NCBI RefSeq assembly: GCF_010726085.1
Contig: NZ_AP022560.1
Location: forward strand, 4,774,001-4,838,000
Source: Mycolicibacterium moriokaense
Lineage (GTDB): Bacteria > Actinomycetota > Actinomycetes > Mycobacteriales > Mycobacteriaceae
Direction: 5' to 3'
DNA length: 64,000 nt
The notes under the pieces are model-generated. The model saw only the letters and a program-made list of their open reading frames with translations. It ran no database searches and was not told where the DNA came from. This document shows positions 8,812 through 18,656 of the stretch, in pieces. The stretch's first letter is position 1, and each line of letters opens with the position of its first letter. A program made the translations under genes and the position numbers.

Positions 8812-11667
8812 TTAGGCGGGTTGGTGCTCGTCGCGGTCGCCGAAGACCTTCTGCATCCGGCGCCTGGACGCCGGCGTCTGCACGCGCTGCGGCCACCAGA
8901 ACCACCGGCCCATCAACGCGGCGATCGACGGCGTCATGAACGACCGCACGATCAGCGTGTCGAACAGAAGTCCGAGTGCGATGGTGGTGCCGACCTGCGC
9001 GATGCTGAGCAGATCGCCGACCACGAACGACGCCATCGTGGCGGCGAAGACCAGGCCGGCCGACGTCACCACGGAACCCGATCCCGCCATCGCGCGGATG
9101 ATTGAGGTCTTGAGCCCGTGGTGCAGTTCTTCCTTGAACCGGGATACGAGTAGCAGGTTGTAGTCGGAACCGACTGCCAGCAGCAGGATCACCGACATCA
9201 CCAGCACGATCCAGTGCAGCCGGATGCCGAGCAGGTGCTGCCAGACGAGCACCGAAAGCCCGAAGGAGGTGCCGAGCGACAGCAGAACCGTACCCACGAT
9301 GACCGCCGACGCCACGATGCTTCGCGTGATGAGCAGCATGATGATGAAAATCAGTGTGGCAGCCGACATTCCGGCAATCACTAGGTCATAGGTCGACCCG
9401 TCGTGCATGTCCTTGTAGGTCGCTGCCGTGCCGCCCAAGAAGATGGTGGACCCTTCGAGCGGGGTGCCCTTGATGGCTTCCTTGGCCGCCTGTTTGATCA
9501 TGTTGATCCGAGCAATCCCCTCGGGGGAGGCCGGATCGCCCTCATGCTCGATGATGAAGCGCACCGACTTGCCGTCGGGCGAAATGAAGTTCTTGATTCC
9601 GCGTTTGAAGTCCTCGTTCTCGAACACTTCCGGCGGCAGATAGAACGAGTCGTCGTTCATCGACTCGTCGAAGGCGTCGCCCATCGCCGATGCGTTCTCC
9701 TGCTGGGCCGCCATCTGATCCTGCATGCCCTTCTGCGAGGCATACATCGTCAGCATCATCGTCTTCATTGTCTTCATGGTCTGGATCTGCGCGGGCATCA
9801 GCGCGACCAGTTGCGGCATCAACGTGTCGAGATGTTCGAGATCGGGCAGCAGGTCCTCGATGTCGGCGGTCATGATGTCGACGCCGTCGAGGGTGTCGAA
9901 GATCGACCGGATCGAATAGCAGACCGGAATGTTGAAGCAGTGCGGTTCCCAGTAGAGGTAGTTCCGCATCGGCCGGAAGAAGTCGTCGAAGTTGGCGATG
10001 TTGTCACGTAACGCTGCAACGTCGGCGGTCATGGCCCTGGTCTTGGCGACCATGCTGTGGGTGATGTTCGCCATCTGCTGGGTGAGCTCCGACATCCGCG
10101 TGAGCGTGTCGATGTTCTTCTGCATCGCGTCGGCCTGAACCAGCATGTCGGCCATCCGGTCCTGGTTGTACTTCTGGTTCAGCTGGTTCGTCGTGCCCTG
10201 CATGCTCAGCAGGAACGGAATGGTGGTGTGGTCGATGGGCTTGCCGTCGGGACGGGTGATCGTCTGCACCCGCGCGATGCCAGGCACCCGGAAGATCGCC
10301 TTGGCGATCTTATTGATCACCAGGAAGTCCGCCGAGTTCCGCAGATCGTGGTCGCTTTCGACCATCATCAGTTCGGGATTCATCCGGGCGCTGTCGAAAT
10401 GCCGATCGGCGGCGGCGTAACCGATGTTCGCTGGGGTGTCCTCGGGCATGAAGTGGCGTCCGTCGTAGTCGGTCTTGTAGCCCGGCAGCGCGAGCAACCC
10501 GATCAACGCAAGCGCACATGTGGCCACCAGAATCGGGCCCGGCCACCGCACGACTATCACGCCCACACGGCGCCAACCGCGCGACGCGATCGCCCGTTTG
10601 GGTTCGAACAGACCGAACCGGCCACCGATGACGATCACCGCGGGACCGAGCGTCAGTGCGGCCACGACCGCGACGAAGATGCCGACCGCGCACGGGATCG
10701 CCATGGTCTGGAACCACGGCAGGCGGGTGAACTTGAGGCACAGCAGCGCGCCGGCGATGGTCAGACCGGAGCCCAGCACCACGTGCGCGGTGCCGTGGAA
10801 CATGGTGTAGTACGCGGCTTCCCGGTCCTCGCCTGCACCACGCGCCTCCTGGTACCGGCCGATGAGGAAGATCGCGTAGTCGGTCCCCGCGGCGATCGCG
10901 ATGAGGGTCAGCAGGCTGGTGGCGAACGTCGACAGCCCCATGACGCCGACGTTTCCGAGGAACGCGACGATGCCGCGCGACGACCCGAGCTCGATGAACA
11001 CCATCAGCAGAATCAAGATCGTGGTGCCGAACGAGCGGAAGACGATCAGAAGCATGACGAAGATGACGACGAGCGTCGCGAGGGTGGCCTTGGCCGCGCC
11101 CTTGTCGCCCGCGACCCGCTGATCGGCGTTCATCGCCGCGCCGCCGGTCACAAACGCCTTCACACCTGGCGGTGGCGGGTTCTTCTCGATGATCTCCCGC
11201 ACGGCGGCGATCGACTCGTTGGCCAGCGTCTCGCCCATGTTCCCGCGCAGATACAGCTGGACGTAGGCGGCCTTGCCGTCATTGCTCTGCGCACCCGCCG
11301 CGGTCAGCGGATCACTCCAGAAGTCCGCGATGTGCTCGATGTGCTCGGGGTCGGCGCGGAATGCCTTGATCAAGTTGTCGTAATAGCGGTGTGCCTCGTC
11401 GCCGAGGGGTTGCTCCCCCTCGAGGATGACCATGGCGTTGCTGTCGGAGTCGAACTCCTCGAAGTTTCTGCCGATGCGCTGCATGGCAATGAAGGCCGGC
11501 GCATCGTGGGCGTTCATCGACACGGTGTGGGCCTCGCCCACCGCTTCCAGCGACGGTACGAAGACGTTCGTCACGACCGTCAGCGCCACCCAGCCGAGCA
11601 CGATGGGCACGGCGAGCACTCGGATCGCGTGGGCGATCTTCGATCGCTCCGTGGTGACAGAACTCAT
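8812..11667 (-). CDS. MmpL family RND transporter
   Basis: A 951-residue mycobacterial membrane protein large. It has a TM near residues 15-35, a first periplasmic domain, a TM block about 190-370, a long central loop about 400-740 with the typical Cys pair [15 protein letters not shown] and coiled-coil-like Gln/Met-rich helices, and a second TM block about 760-930. The Asp/Tyr residues of proton relay helices are visible in [14 protein letters not shown] and [14 protein letters not shown]. MmpL proteins export lipids, glycolipids or siderophores. No MmpS gene adjoins it, unlike the paralogue at 36041-38938, with which it shares the whole architecture. A good minus-strand promoter lies 70-100 bases upstream. 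Confidence 0.92.
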   Translation of the reverse strand: MSSVTTERSKIAHAIRVLAVPIVLGWVALTVVTNVFVPSLEAVGEAHTVSMNAHDAPAFIAMQRIGRNFEEFDSDSNAMVILEGEQPLGDEAHRYYDNLIKAFRADPEHIEHIADFWSDPLTAAGAQSNDGKAAYVQLYLRGNMGETLANESIAAVREIIEKNPPPPGVKAFVTGGAAMNADQRVAGDKGAAKATLATLVVIFVMLLIVFRSFGTTILILLMVFIELGSSRGIVAFLGNVGVMGLSTFATSLLTLIAIAAGTDYAIFLIGRYQEARGAGEDREAAYYTMFHGTAHVVLGSGLTIAGALLCLKFTRLPWFQTMAIPCAVGIFVAVVAALTLGPAVIVIGGRFGLFEPKRAIASRGWRRVGVIVVRWPGPILVATCALALIGLLALPGYKTDYDGRHFMPEDTPANIGYAAADRHFDSARMNPELMMVESDHDLRNSADFLVINKIAKAIFRVPGIARVQTITRPDGKPIDHTTIPFLLSMQGTTNQLNQKYNQDRMADMLVQADAMQKNIDTLTRMSELTQQMANITHSMVAKTRAMTADVAALRDNIANFDDFFRPMRNYLYWEPHCFNIPVCYSIRSIFDTLDGVDIMTADIEDLLPDLEHLDTLMPQLVALMPAQIQTMKTMKTMMLTMYASQKGMQDQMAAQQENASAMGDAFDESMNDDSFYLPPEVFENEDFKRGIKNFISPDGKSVRFIIEHEGDPASPEGIARINMIKQAAKEAIKGTPLEGSTIFLGGTAATYKDMHDGSTYDLVIAGMSAATLIFIIMLLITRSIVASAVIVGTVLLSLGTSFGLSVLVWQHLLGIRLHWIVLVMSVILLLAVGSDYNLLLVSRFKEELHHGLKTSIIRAMAGSGSVVTSAGLVFAATMASFVVGDLLSIAQVGTTIALGLLFDTLIVRSFMTPSIAALMGRWFWWPQRVQTPASRRRMQKVFGDRDEHQPA

Positions 11668-11731
11668 CGTCGGACTATCGGCCCCTCACTGGCCCACAAG
11701 AAGCCGCGCGCTACACGACTCGTACAACGCG

Positions 11732-11766
11732 ACATATATGTAGCCCGTCAAACTGTCGCCTGTCAA
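11732..11766 (-). promoter_or_regulatory. Promoter of the lone mmpL gene with a palindrome at the -10
   Basis: On the minus strand there is a -35 TTGACA (11766-11761), an 18-base spacer, and a -10 TACATA (11742-11737). The perfect palindrome ACATATATGT (11732-11741) overlaps the -10 and could be an operator. The predicted transcript would have a leader of about 60 bases before ATG 11667. Confidence 0.5.
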
Positions 11767-11936
11767 TTGCTACAGCAGCCGCCTGACTTGGCTCTCACAG
11801 CATCTTTCCAGGTAGTCGACGGTGCCGCTGCACGGGGGCAGGCGGTTGTTGGGATCGGTAGCCGCCCCGGGTCGCTGTACTTACCCCAGTGACGTCGCCA
11901 ACCCGGCAACGCCAGAGAAGCAGAAGGAACCCAACA

Positions 11937-12200
11937 ATGAACATCGTGCCCACCCGCATCCAGGACCAGGTCAGCCACGTCGACCGCACGCTCAGCCTGG
12001 TCTACGGCATCCTGGCCGGCGTGACCGCGCTGTGGTCCATCTACCGCGTGTTCTGGCTCTTCTACTCGGCGGCGGTGTACTCGAGCATCGGCTGGTCGGC
12101 GACGACGTTGATCCTCCCGCTCATCTGGTGGGCCGTCGTTGCGGTCGGATCGGGCTGGGTGTCCGCCGTCTTCCTGCTCCGTTACGCCAAGCAGCCCTGA
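11937..12200 (+). CDS. Small membrane protein of unknown function
   Basis: An 87-residue protein with an N-terminal amphipathic stretch (NIVPTRIQDQVSHVDRTL) and two hydrophobic helices, about residues 22-45 (LVYGILAGVTALWSIYRVFW) and 55-80 (TTLILPLIWWAVVAVGSGWV). It ends in a short basic tail. ATG 11937 is set by the ribosome site AGAAGGA 8 bases upstream. A strong hairpin terminator follows directly. I do not recognise a family; it may be a monocistronic inner-membrane protein. Confidence 0.7.
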   Translation: MNIVPTRIQDQVSHVDRTLSLVYGILAGVTALWSIYRVFWLFYSAAVYSSIGWSATTLILPLIWWAVVAVGSGWVSAVFLLRYAKQP

Positions 12201-12216
12201 ATAGGTGGGTAACCGG

Positions 12217-12244
12217 GAGGGGCCGCAGTCAGCTGCGGCCCCTC
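12217..12244 (+). terminator. Hairpin terminator
   Basis: A perfect 12-bp GC-rich stem (GAGGGGCCGCAG, 12217-12228; complement 12233-12244) with a TCAG tetraloop and a short TT after it. It lies 17 bases after the small membrane protein gene. Confidence 0.75.
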
Positions 12245-12297
12245 TTCGGCGTGCGTCACCGGATCCTCGACGACCCGCGGCCACCTAAGCTCTATCT

Positions 12298-12939
12298 GTG
12301 CGCAACGCATTCCATCAGCAGCTTGACGACCTGATCGTCAGCATCGCCGAAATGTGCGGCGCCGCGGGCGAGGCGATGGAATCCGCAACCCAGGCCCTTC
12401 TTCAGGCCGATCTGGTGCTGGCCGAGCAGGTGATCACCAACCACGCCCTCATCGTGCAAAAGACCCGCAAGACCGAGGAGCAGGCGCTGACGGTGCTCGC
12501 CCTTCAGGCTCCGGTCGCCGGCGACCTACGCGCTGTGGTCAGCGCTTTGAAGAACATCGCCGACGTCGACCGGATGGCCGCGCTGGCGCTGCATGTCGCC
12601 AAGCTGACGCGCCGACGTCACCCCGAGCACGTGCTGCCGGAGGAAGTCAACGGCTACTTCACCGAAATGGGCCGTATCGCAGTCGATATGGGAAGCAACG
12701 TCAAGCAGGTGGTCCTGTCCAAGGACGCCCACCGGGCAGAGCAGCTCGCGGACGATGACGACGATATGGACAACCTGCACCGCCACCTGTTCTCGGTGCT
12801 GATGAACCGGGAGTGGCGGCACGGCGTGGCCGCTGCTGTCGATGTCACCCTGTTGGGCCGTTATTACGAGCGTTTCGCCGACCACGCCGTCGAGATCGGT
12901 CGCCGGGTCATCTTCTCTGCCACCGGCGAGTCGGTCTAA
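12298..12939 (+). CDS. phoU: Phosphate-specific transport regulator PhoU (PhoY-type)
   Basis: A 213-residue PhoU homologue, close in sequence to mycobacterial PhoY proteins. Recognisable stretches are [38 protein letters not shown], and the C-terminal [13 protein letters not shown] and [16 protein letters not shown]. PhoU proteins are two repeated three-helix bundles that bind metal and link the Pst phosphate importer to the PhoR/SenX3-type kinase, repressing the phosphate-starvation response. In mycobacteria PhoY loss affects persister formation (known for the family). GTG 12298 is the start. The gene stands alone here, away from pst genes, as is usual for phoY. Confidence 0.9.
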   Translation: MRNAFHQQLDDLIVSIAEMCGAAGEAMESATQALLQADLVLAEQVITNHALIVQKTRKTEEQALTVLALQAPVAGDLRAVVSALKNIADVDRMAALALHVAKLTRRRHPEHVLPEEVNGYFTEMGRIAVDMGSNVKQVVLSKDAHRAEQLADDDDDMDNLHRHLFSVLMNREWRHGVAAAVDVTLLGRYYERFADHAVEIGRRVIFSATGESV

Positions 12940-12945
12940 AAGCGC

Positions 12946-13680
12946 TCAGACGGTCGCCGGGCGTTCCTGCGCCCGGCGGCGTTTCCGCTCCCACGGCCAC
13001 GTGATCAGCGCCCAGACGATGAGCACGATGGCGACCTCGATCAGCAAATACACCGGCCACGGCCCCAGGAAATCCAGCACTGATGCGGTGGGCGGTTTGC
13101 CGTTGAGGTAGCCGTAGTTGGTGCCGACAATCGCGTTGAACGTGAACGTGAAGGCGCCCCACACCAACGTGGCGATGACCGCGAAACGATAGTCGCGCCA
13201 GCTCGGGCGCATCCCGCGTCCCCACGTCAGGTAGATGGCCGCCCACACGACGAGCACATGTAGAGCGAAGAACGTGACGAACAGATGGTGCGGGAAGTCC
13301 GGTGAGCCTTCCTCCGGTGTGCCGACGTCGGGTGTGATCAACGCCTGCGAGCTGAGCACCAGACACCAGTAGTAGGTGAGCACGAACGCCCAATGCCGTT
13401 GGGCCCAAAGGGCATACACCGCAACGAGTTCCGCAACGTCGCACAGCTGCAACGGAATCGACGTCTCGGCGGCCGGTCTGATCAGTTTGTAAGTCAACGC
13501 GACCAGGAACATCGCCAGGATGACAATCGCGAAGGCCCGCCCGAAGATTCGGGCCTGCGATTGGGTCTGCCGCCGGCCGCCCCAGATCAGCAGGGCGGCA
13601 CCGATCGCGAACACGGTCAGGACCACCAGATGTGACGGCCCGTAGGCCGTGAATTCCCGCTGCGCCGCCAACAGCTCCAT
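12946..13680 (-). CDS. YwaF/TIGR02206-family integral membrane protein
   Basis: A 244-residue polytopic protein with about six or seven TM helices, e.g. LVVLTVFAIGAALLIWG, FAIVILAMFLVALTYKL, HLFVTFFALHVLVVWAAIYL and VYLLIEVAIVLIVWALITW. The N-terminal FTAYGPSHLVVL, the central PLQLCDVAE and the GTNYGYLNGKPP motif are characteristic of the TIGR02206 family. Its function is unknown. The C-terminus is basic (ERKRRRAQER) and cytosolic. It converges on phoU with only 6 bases between stop codons and no hairpin in the gap. Confidence 0.8.
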   Translation of the reverse strand: MELLAAQREFTAYGPSHLVVLTVFAIGAALLIWGGRRQTQSQARIFGRAFAIVILAMFLVALTYKLIRPAAETSIPLQLCDVAELVAVYALWAQRHWAFVLTYYWCLVLSSQALITPDVGTPEEGSPDFPHHLFVTFFALHVLVVWAAIYLTWGRGMRPSWRDYRFAVIATLVWGAFTFTFNAIVGTNYGYLNGKPPTASVLDFLGPWPVYLLIEVAIVLIVWALITWPWERKRRRAQERPATV

Positions 13681-13827
13681 GGGGTCCCCTTGTTTTATAG
13701 AACCCTATTGCCTCAGGCACGTAAACGCTCGCCTTGGCACATATCCCTCAGGTTTACGGCTAGCCGGTATCTGCGCCGCCCGACAGCCTGGATGACTCCC
13801 GCGCCCGGATCGACGAGTTTCATTGGC

Positions 13828-14700
13828 ATGGAATTCACCGGATCACGCCGTGGGGTGATGCGCCTGGGTGCGCTCGTCAGCGTGGGCGCCGTCATCGCCA
13901 TGGTGGCCGTCGCGTGCGCAGCCCCGGAAACGCACACACCGACTTCGGAGCCGAGCGCCGTCAGCGCGTCACCGAACGCCGTGAAACCCACGGTCGTGTT
14001 GGTTCACGGCGCGTGGGCGGATGCGTCCAGCTGGGACGGCGAAGTCGCCGCGTTGCAGAAGCAGGGCTATGACGTACGGGCGATCGCCAATCCGCTGGAA
14101 AACCTCACCACCGACTCCGAGTACGTCGCGAACTTTCTGAAGTCGATCAGCGGCCCGATCGTGTTGGTCGGTCATTCGTATGGCGGATCGGTGATCACCA
14201 ATGCGGCCGCAGGCATTCCGAACGTCAAGGCGCTCGTCTACGTCGATGCGGCCGCGCCCGATGTGGGCGAGACGAACGGCTCACTGAGTGGCTCGGACTC
14301 GGTGCTCAAGCACAGGCCCGAAAGCGAACTGTTCGACAAGCTCCCCTACCCGGGCGCGCCCCCCGAAGCGGTGGACCTCTACCTCAAGAAGGACATCTTC
14401 CTGCATAACTTCGGCAATGACCTGCCGACCGATGAGGCAACCCGGCTGTGGGCGACGCAGCGGGCGGCCTCGACGAGTGCGTTCGAAACACCGTCGAAGG
14501 CCGCAGCGTGGAAGACGATCCCCTCCTGGTACTTCATCAGCAGTGGCGACCAGATCATCACCCCGACGTCGGAGAAGGCCATGGCCGAGCGGCCGCACTC
14601 GCACGTCACGATCTTCGACGGCGGCTCACATCTGACGCTGATCTCCCACCCCGACGCGGTGACCGACGTCATCGAGCAGGCCATCGCCTCCGTGCACTGA
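13828..14700 (+). CDS. Exported alpha/beta hydrolase (possible lipoprotein)
   Basis: About 290 residues from ATG 13828, which gives a normal signal sequence. Arg-containing n-region (TGSRRGVMRLG) is followed by a hydrophobic core and VACAAPETH, a possible but imperfect lipobox. The mature part is a compact esterase of the pyrethroid-hydrolase/EstC-like group: VLVHGAWADASSW, nucleophile VGHSYGGSV, acid near SGDQIITP and histidine in GGSHLTL. It probably acts at the cell envelope; the substrate is unknown. An in-frame extension upstream is rejected because it has no ribosome site and spoils the signal peptide. Confidence 0.75.
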   Translation: MEFTGSRRGVMRLGALVSVGAVIAMVAVACAAPETHTPTSEPSAVSASPNAVKPTVVLVHGAWADASSWDGEVAALQKQGYDVRAIANPLENLTTDSEYVANFLKSISGPIVLVGHSYGGSVITNAAAGIPNVKALVYVDAAAPDVGETNGSLSGSDSVLKHRPESELFDKLPYPGAPPEAVDLYLKKDIFLHNFGNDLPTDEATRLWATQRAASTSAFETPSKAAAWKTIPSWYFISSGDQIITPTSEKAMAERPHSHVTIFDGGSHLTLISHPDAVTDVIEQAIASVH

Positions 14701-14710
14701 TCTGGGCGCT

Positions 14711-15289
14711 CTATGTCGTTGGCACGGTAGCGGCGTCGAGCAGCGTTCGCGCCACCCACTCGACTCGCTCGACAGCCTCATCGATGGAGAGCGATCCGGT
14801 CAGCACCGCCGCCAGCGCGCTCGACAGCGCCGCGTTCACTCCGAAGCTCACGTTTGGGACATGTTCTGGCTCAATGCCTTCGAGTAAGCGATCGAACAAC
14901 TCGACGTTGGTGCGCGCCATGTGGTCGATGCCCGTCCTGATCTCTGGATCCTTGGAGGTCATCGCCTGCAACATCAACGCGGTCATGTTCGGATGGCGGT
15001 GGAACGCGCGTTGCGCGCGTTGCAGGTAGTCAAGTGTCGCCGGTAGTGGACCGTTACCGACGGAACCGCTGGCCGCCACAACCCGACGCGTCAGCCGTTT
15101 CTGCCAGTCCTCCAGCGCGGCCGCCAGCAGGTGCTCCTTTGAGTTGAAATACCGGTACACGGTGCCCAGTGCGACACCGGACCGCTGAGCCACGTCGCGC
15201 ATCTGAACGGCGTCTGCGCCGACCTCATTGATCAGCGCGATGACCGCCTCGACGATCTTCGCCCGGCGCGCCAGCTGTGCGCTGGTCAT
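14711..15289 (-). CDS. TetR-family transcriptional regulator
   Basis: A 192-residue regulator. The N-terminal helix-turn-helix reads DAVQMRDVAQRSGVAL, with the typical recognition helix GTVYRYFNSKEHLL. The C-terminal ligand domain resembles KstR-like or lipid-responsive TetRs but cannot be assigned. It is divergent from the amidohydrolase/acyl-CoA dehydrogenase operon starting at 15536, with a 246-base intergenic region that holds several inverted repeats. It is therefore the likely local repressor, with an acyl-CoA as a plausible ligand (inference). Confidence 0.85.
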   Translation of the reverse strand: MTSAQLARRAKIVEAVIALINEVGADAVQMRDVAQRSGVALGTVYRYFNSKEHLLAAALEDWQKRLTRRVVAASGSVGNGPLPATLDYLQRAQRAFHRHPNMTALMLQAMTSKDPEIRTGIDHMARTNVELFDRLLEGIEPEHVPNVSFGVNAALSSALAAVLTGSLSIDEAVERVEWVARTLLDAATVPTT

Positions 15290-15380
15290 GTCGGCGGTCG
15301 ACAGGACATCGCCCTCAACGCGATCCGCAATCCTGGCTATGACGGTGCGCCCTTCACTCGCTACGTTTCATAACGTCGTT

Positions 15381-15420
15381 CTAGCTGTTTACAGCAATCG
15401 TAGCGTATTTCTACAGCTAG
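15381..15420. promoter_or_regulatory. Nested inverted repeats, candidate TetR operators
   Basis: CTAGCTGT (15381-15388) is repeated inverted as ACAGCTAG (15413-15420). Within the left half, GCTGT-TT-ACAGC (15384-15395) is itself a dyad. The sites lie in the divergent region between the TetR gene and the 15536 operon and are AT-richer than their surroundings. Confidence 0.45.
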
Positions 15421-15454
15421 TAATGCACCTTTCGAGAATGTCCGCTCGATCTTC

Positions 15455-15484
15455 TTGACTCTAAATAGAACAGTGTTTCAAAAT
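15455..15484 (+). promoter_or_regulatory. Putative promoter of the amidohydrolase operon
   Basis: TTGACT (15455-15460), an 18-base spacer and CAAAAT (15479-15484), about 50 bases before ATG 15536. The spacer contains the imperfect dyad GAACAGTGTTTC (15468-15479), a second candidate operator. Confidence 0.35.
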
Positions 15485-15535
15485 AGACGGCGAGCCGCGG
15501 CGCGGTCGCCACGGTTGACCCGATCGGAGGAATCA

Positions 15536-16402
15536 ATGCCAGGACCCGTCGGTCTCCCCGTGATCGACACCATGATCGGCTTTCCGCACGAGGGGTCGGC
15601 GCAATACGACTTCATTCGACGGCAGACCAAGGACCGCGAGTCCAAGGAGGGCTTCGACTTCCCCGTCGAGTACATCTTCAAAGACGTTCCGAAGGGACTG
15701 CCCACCGACGATCCGGTGTCGCTCGTGCTGCAACAGATGGATCGGTTCGGTATCGAGAAGGCCATGATCGGTGTCTCCGAGGAATGTGCCGCCAAGGCGC
15801 TCAAGACGTTCCCGGATCGTTTCGTTCCGTCCGGCGCGATCTTCGACCCCAATGACGTGATGGGCTCGGTGAACGCAATCCGTCGCGACTACGAGCAGTA
15901 CGGGATACGGGCCACGTCGGTGTTTCCCGCGGGGACCTTTCCGCAGGTCGCGATCGACGATCCGAAGATGTACCCGATCTACGCCACCTGCGTCGAACTC
16001 GGTCTGCCGATCTTCGTCTGCGCCGGGATACCCGGCCCGCGGGTACCCTTCGCCCCGCAAGAGGTCTCACGCATCGACGTGGTGATGTTCGACTTCCCCG
16101 ATCTGGTGTTCGTCACCCGGCACGGCTGCGAACCCTGGGAGGACCTCGCGGTGAAGCTGATGTTGAAGTGGCCGAACCTGTACTACTCGACCTCTGCCTT
16201 CGCCCCGAAGTACTACCCGAAGGCCATCATCGACTACGCCAACTCGCGCGGCGCCGACAAGGTCCTCTATGCCGGCTACTTCCCCATGGGGCTGTCCCTC
16301 GAACGAATATTCAGCGAGCTGCCGAACGTGCCGTTCAAGGACGAGGTGTGGCCGAAGTTCCTGTACGGCAACGCCGCCCGCATCCTCGGCCTGACGGACT
16401 GA
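15536..16402 (+). CDS. Amidohydrolase (Amidohydro_2 family)
   Basis: A 288-residue TIM-barrel amidohydrolase of the ACMSD/decarboxylase-like Amidohydro_2 family. Features are the start VIDTMIGFPH, the barrel strand RFVPSGAIFDPND, FVTRHGCEPWEDLA with a probable metal or catalytic His, and the end KFLYGNAARILGL. Such proteins are frequent in mycobacterial catabolic clusters with acyl-CoA dehydrogenases; the reactions are mostly unproven hydrolyses or decarboxylations. The perfect ribosome site CGGAGG at 15525-15530 fixes ATG 15536; the frame is open upstream but lacks other support. First gene of an operon with the next two genes (3- and 34-base gaps). Confidence 0.8.
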   Translation: MPGPVGLPVIDTMIGFPHEGSAQYDFIRRQTKDRESKEGFDFPVEYIFKDVPKGLPTDDPVSLVLQQMDRFGIEKAMIGVSEECAAKALKTFPDRFVPSGAIFDPNDVMGSVNAIRRDYEQYGIRATSVFPAGTFPQVAIDDPKMYPIYATCVELGLPIFVCAGIPGPRVPFAPQEVSRIDVVMFDFPDLVFVTRHGCEPWEDLAVKLMLKWPNLYYSTSAFAPKYYPKAIIDYANSRGADKVLYAGYFPMGLSLERIFSELPNVPFKDEVWPKFLYGNAARILGLTD

Positions 16403-16405
16403 TCC

Positions 16406-18622
16406 ATGGCTTTGGCGATCACAGACGAGCAGGAACAGCTGGCGGCAGCGGTCACGAGCTTCGCCGCACGTCACGCGCCGATCGACAAGACGAGAGCGTC
16501 GTTCGACTCGATCGCGGCGGGCGAACTTCCGTCATGGTGGGAAGACCTCACCGCATACGGATTTCACGCGGTGCACCTTCCCCAATCCGTCGGAGGTCAG
16601 GGCGGCACGATGACCGACCTGGGATGCGTCGTCGAGGCCGCCGCCGCGGCGCTGCTACCCGGCCCCCTGCTCAGCACCACGATCGCCAGTGCCGTCGCAG
16701 ATCTCGCCGACGACTCCAAGTCCGCGCTGATCGCCGAACTCGCGGCCGGAGCAACCGCCGTCGTCGTACTCCCAGACCACTCGAACGTGCGCGCTGTCCG
16801 CGACGGTGACGCCTGGCGTCTTGACGGTACCAGTGCACCGACACTCGGAATCGTAGCGGCGCAACGCATTCTGCTTGCCGCACACACCGACGGAACGGTG
16901 CGCTGGTTCGTCCTCGCAGCCGATGGCGCCGGTTTGTCGATCACGCGGCCACGCGGTACCGACCTGAGCACGGATGTCGGCATTCTGACGCTGACTGCCT
17001 ACGCCGTCCCCGCGAGCGCTGAGCTCACCGGAATCTCCGTCGAGCGCGCCCACTGCACCGCGGTCGCCCTCACGGCGTGCGCGTCCGCGGGCACGGTGCG
17101 CAGGTGCGCGGAGGCGGCGACGGACTACATCCGTACCCGTGAGCAGTTCGGTCAACCCGTCGGCGCCTTCCAAGCCCTGCAGCACAAGGCCGCGGTGCTG
17201 TTCGTCAACTCGGAACTGGCGTCCGCCGCAGCCTGGGACGCCATCCGGGCGTGCGGGGATTCCGTTGAGCAACAACGACTCGCCGCCGGTGCCGCCGCGT
17301 TGACGGCCGTCGCGGCGGGTCCCGACCTCGTGCTCGACGCGTTGCTGATGTACGGCGCCGTCGGATACACGTGGGAGCACGACACCCATCTGTACTGGCG
17401 CCGCGCGACCAGCCTTGCCGCGTCGATCGGGTCGATCACCCAGTGGGCCCGGCAGTCGGGCGAGCTCCTGCTGACGGAGAAGCGTTCGACGGCACTGAAT
17501 CTCGGCGACGTCGAATCGGAGTTTCGTGCGTCCGTCGCTGCGACGCTCGATCAGGCCCGCACCCTGCGCAACGCGCATGCGTCTGATGACGACAGGGCAC
17601 CGGGACTGGCCTGGGGAGACCAACGCGATCTGCTTGCCGAGTACGGTCTTGTCGCGCCGCACCTGCCCCCGCCGTGGGGAATCGGCGCGTCGTCGTTGCA
17701 GCAGGTCATCATCACCGAGGAGTTCGACAAGCGACCCGACGTACAGCGACCTTCGCTCGGCATCGCGGAGTGGATTCTGCCGACGATCCTCAGCCACGGA
17801 ACCGACGCGCAGCGGCAACGCTTCGCCGAGCCGATGCTGCGCGGCACCGAACGTTGGTGCCAGCTGTTCAGTGAACCGGGCGCGGGTTCTGACCTCGCAT
17901 CGCTGAGCACCCGCGCCCGGAAAGTCGATGGCGGGTGGCTGATCAACGGGCACAAGATCTGGACGTCACTGGCCGACCGCGCGCAGTTCGGGGCATTGCT
18001 CGCCCGCACCGATCCCGACGCGCCCAAGCACCGGGGTATCAGCTATTTCCTCATCGACATGACGTCGCCGGGGCTCACCGTCGAACCCATCAGACAGGCC
18101 AGCGGGCATCAGGACTTCAACGAGGTCTTCTTCAGCGATGTCTTCGTTCCCGACGACATGCTTGTCGGAAAGCCTGGCGACGGTTGGAATCTCGCGGTGG
18201 CGACCATGGCCGTCGAACGCACCGCGATCGGCAACTACGTCAACATCGACCGATCGGCCGCGCTGCGACATGTTGCCCGTCAGGACGGGTTGGATCGAGA
18301 TGCCGCCCTGCAGGCCCTCGGTGAGATCGAGGCCTACACCGCCGCGATACGAGCGCTGGTGTTGCGTGAAACACTCCGCTTGGCGCAGGGGCAGGCAGCC
18401 GGGCCGACCTCCAGCATCGCCAAGTACGCGATGGTCATGCTGCTGCGCCGCGCCTCCACCGCGACCCTTCGGCTCACCGGCGAGACCCCACTGCTCGAGG
18501 AGTCCGAGCCGGCCGTCATCGGCCCCTACTTGGACATGCCGTCGGAACTCATCGGCGGCGGGACCGCCGAAATACAGCTGACAGTGATCGCATCCATGAT
18601 CCTCGGTCTGCCACGCAAGTAA
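16406..18622 (+). CDS. Tandem-domain acyl-CoA dehydrogenase
   Basis: A 738-residue fusion of two acyl-CoA dehydrogenase (ACAD) units. Residues about 1-350 are a degenerate ACAD: ITDEQEQLAAAVTSFA start, YIRTREQFGQPVGAFQALQH in the C-terminal bundle. Residues about 375-738 are the better conserved unit, with the FAD/substrate segment LFSEPGAGSDLASL, INGHKIWTSLADRAQF and the end IGGGTAEIQLTVIASMILGLPR. Only the second unit keeps the typical FAD-binding signatures. The length resembles mycobacterial FadE6 and FadE34 (about 710-730 residues), which are single-chain versions of the heteromeric steroid ACADs. It should oxidise an acyl-CoA to the enoyl-CoA; the substrate is unknown. Confidence 0.85.
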   Translation: MALAITDEQEQLAAAVTSFAARHAPIDKTRASFDSIAAGELPSWWEDLTAYGFHAVHLPQSVGGQGGTMTDLGCVVEAAAAALLPGPLLSTTIASAVADLADDSKSALIAELAAGATAVVVLPDHSNVRAVRDGDAWRLDGTSAPTLGIVAAQRILLAAHTDGTVRWFVLAADGAGLSITRPRGTDLSTDVGILTLTAYAVPASAELTGISVERAHCTAVALTACASAGTVRRCAEAATDYIRTREQFGQPVGAFQALQHKAAVLFVNSELASAAAWDAIRACGDSVEQQRLAAGAAALTAVAAGPDLVLDALLMYGAVGYTWEHDTHLYWRRATSLAASIGSITQWARQSGELLLTEKRSTALNLGDVESEFRASVAATLDQARTLRNAHASDDDRAPGLAWGDQRDLLAEYGLVAPHLPPPWGIGASSLQQVIITEEFDKRPDVQRPSLGIAEWILPTILSHGTDAQRQRFAEPMLRGTERWCQLFSEPGAGSDLASLSTRARKVDGGWLINGHKIWTSLADRAQFGALLARTDPDAPKHRGISYFLIDMTSPGLTVEPIRQASGHQDFNEVFFSDVFVPDDMLVGKPGDGWNLAVATMAVERTAIGNYVNIDRSAALRHVARQDGLDRDAALQALGEIEAYTAAIRALVLRETLRLAQGQAAGPTSSIAKYAMVMLLRRASTATLRLTGETPLLEESEPAVIGPYLDMPSELIGGGTAEIQLTVIASMILGLPRK

Positions 18623-18656
18623 CGCAATCAACAGCCCCGCGGAAGGAACGACAGAC

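Noticed and set aside
10057..11892. 611-codon plus-strand open frame
   Set aside because: Antisense of the MmpL gene; composition (Arg, His, Asp runs) is typical of a shadow frame and no ribosome site is present.
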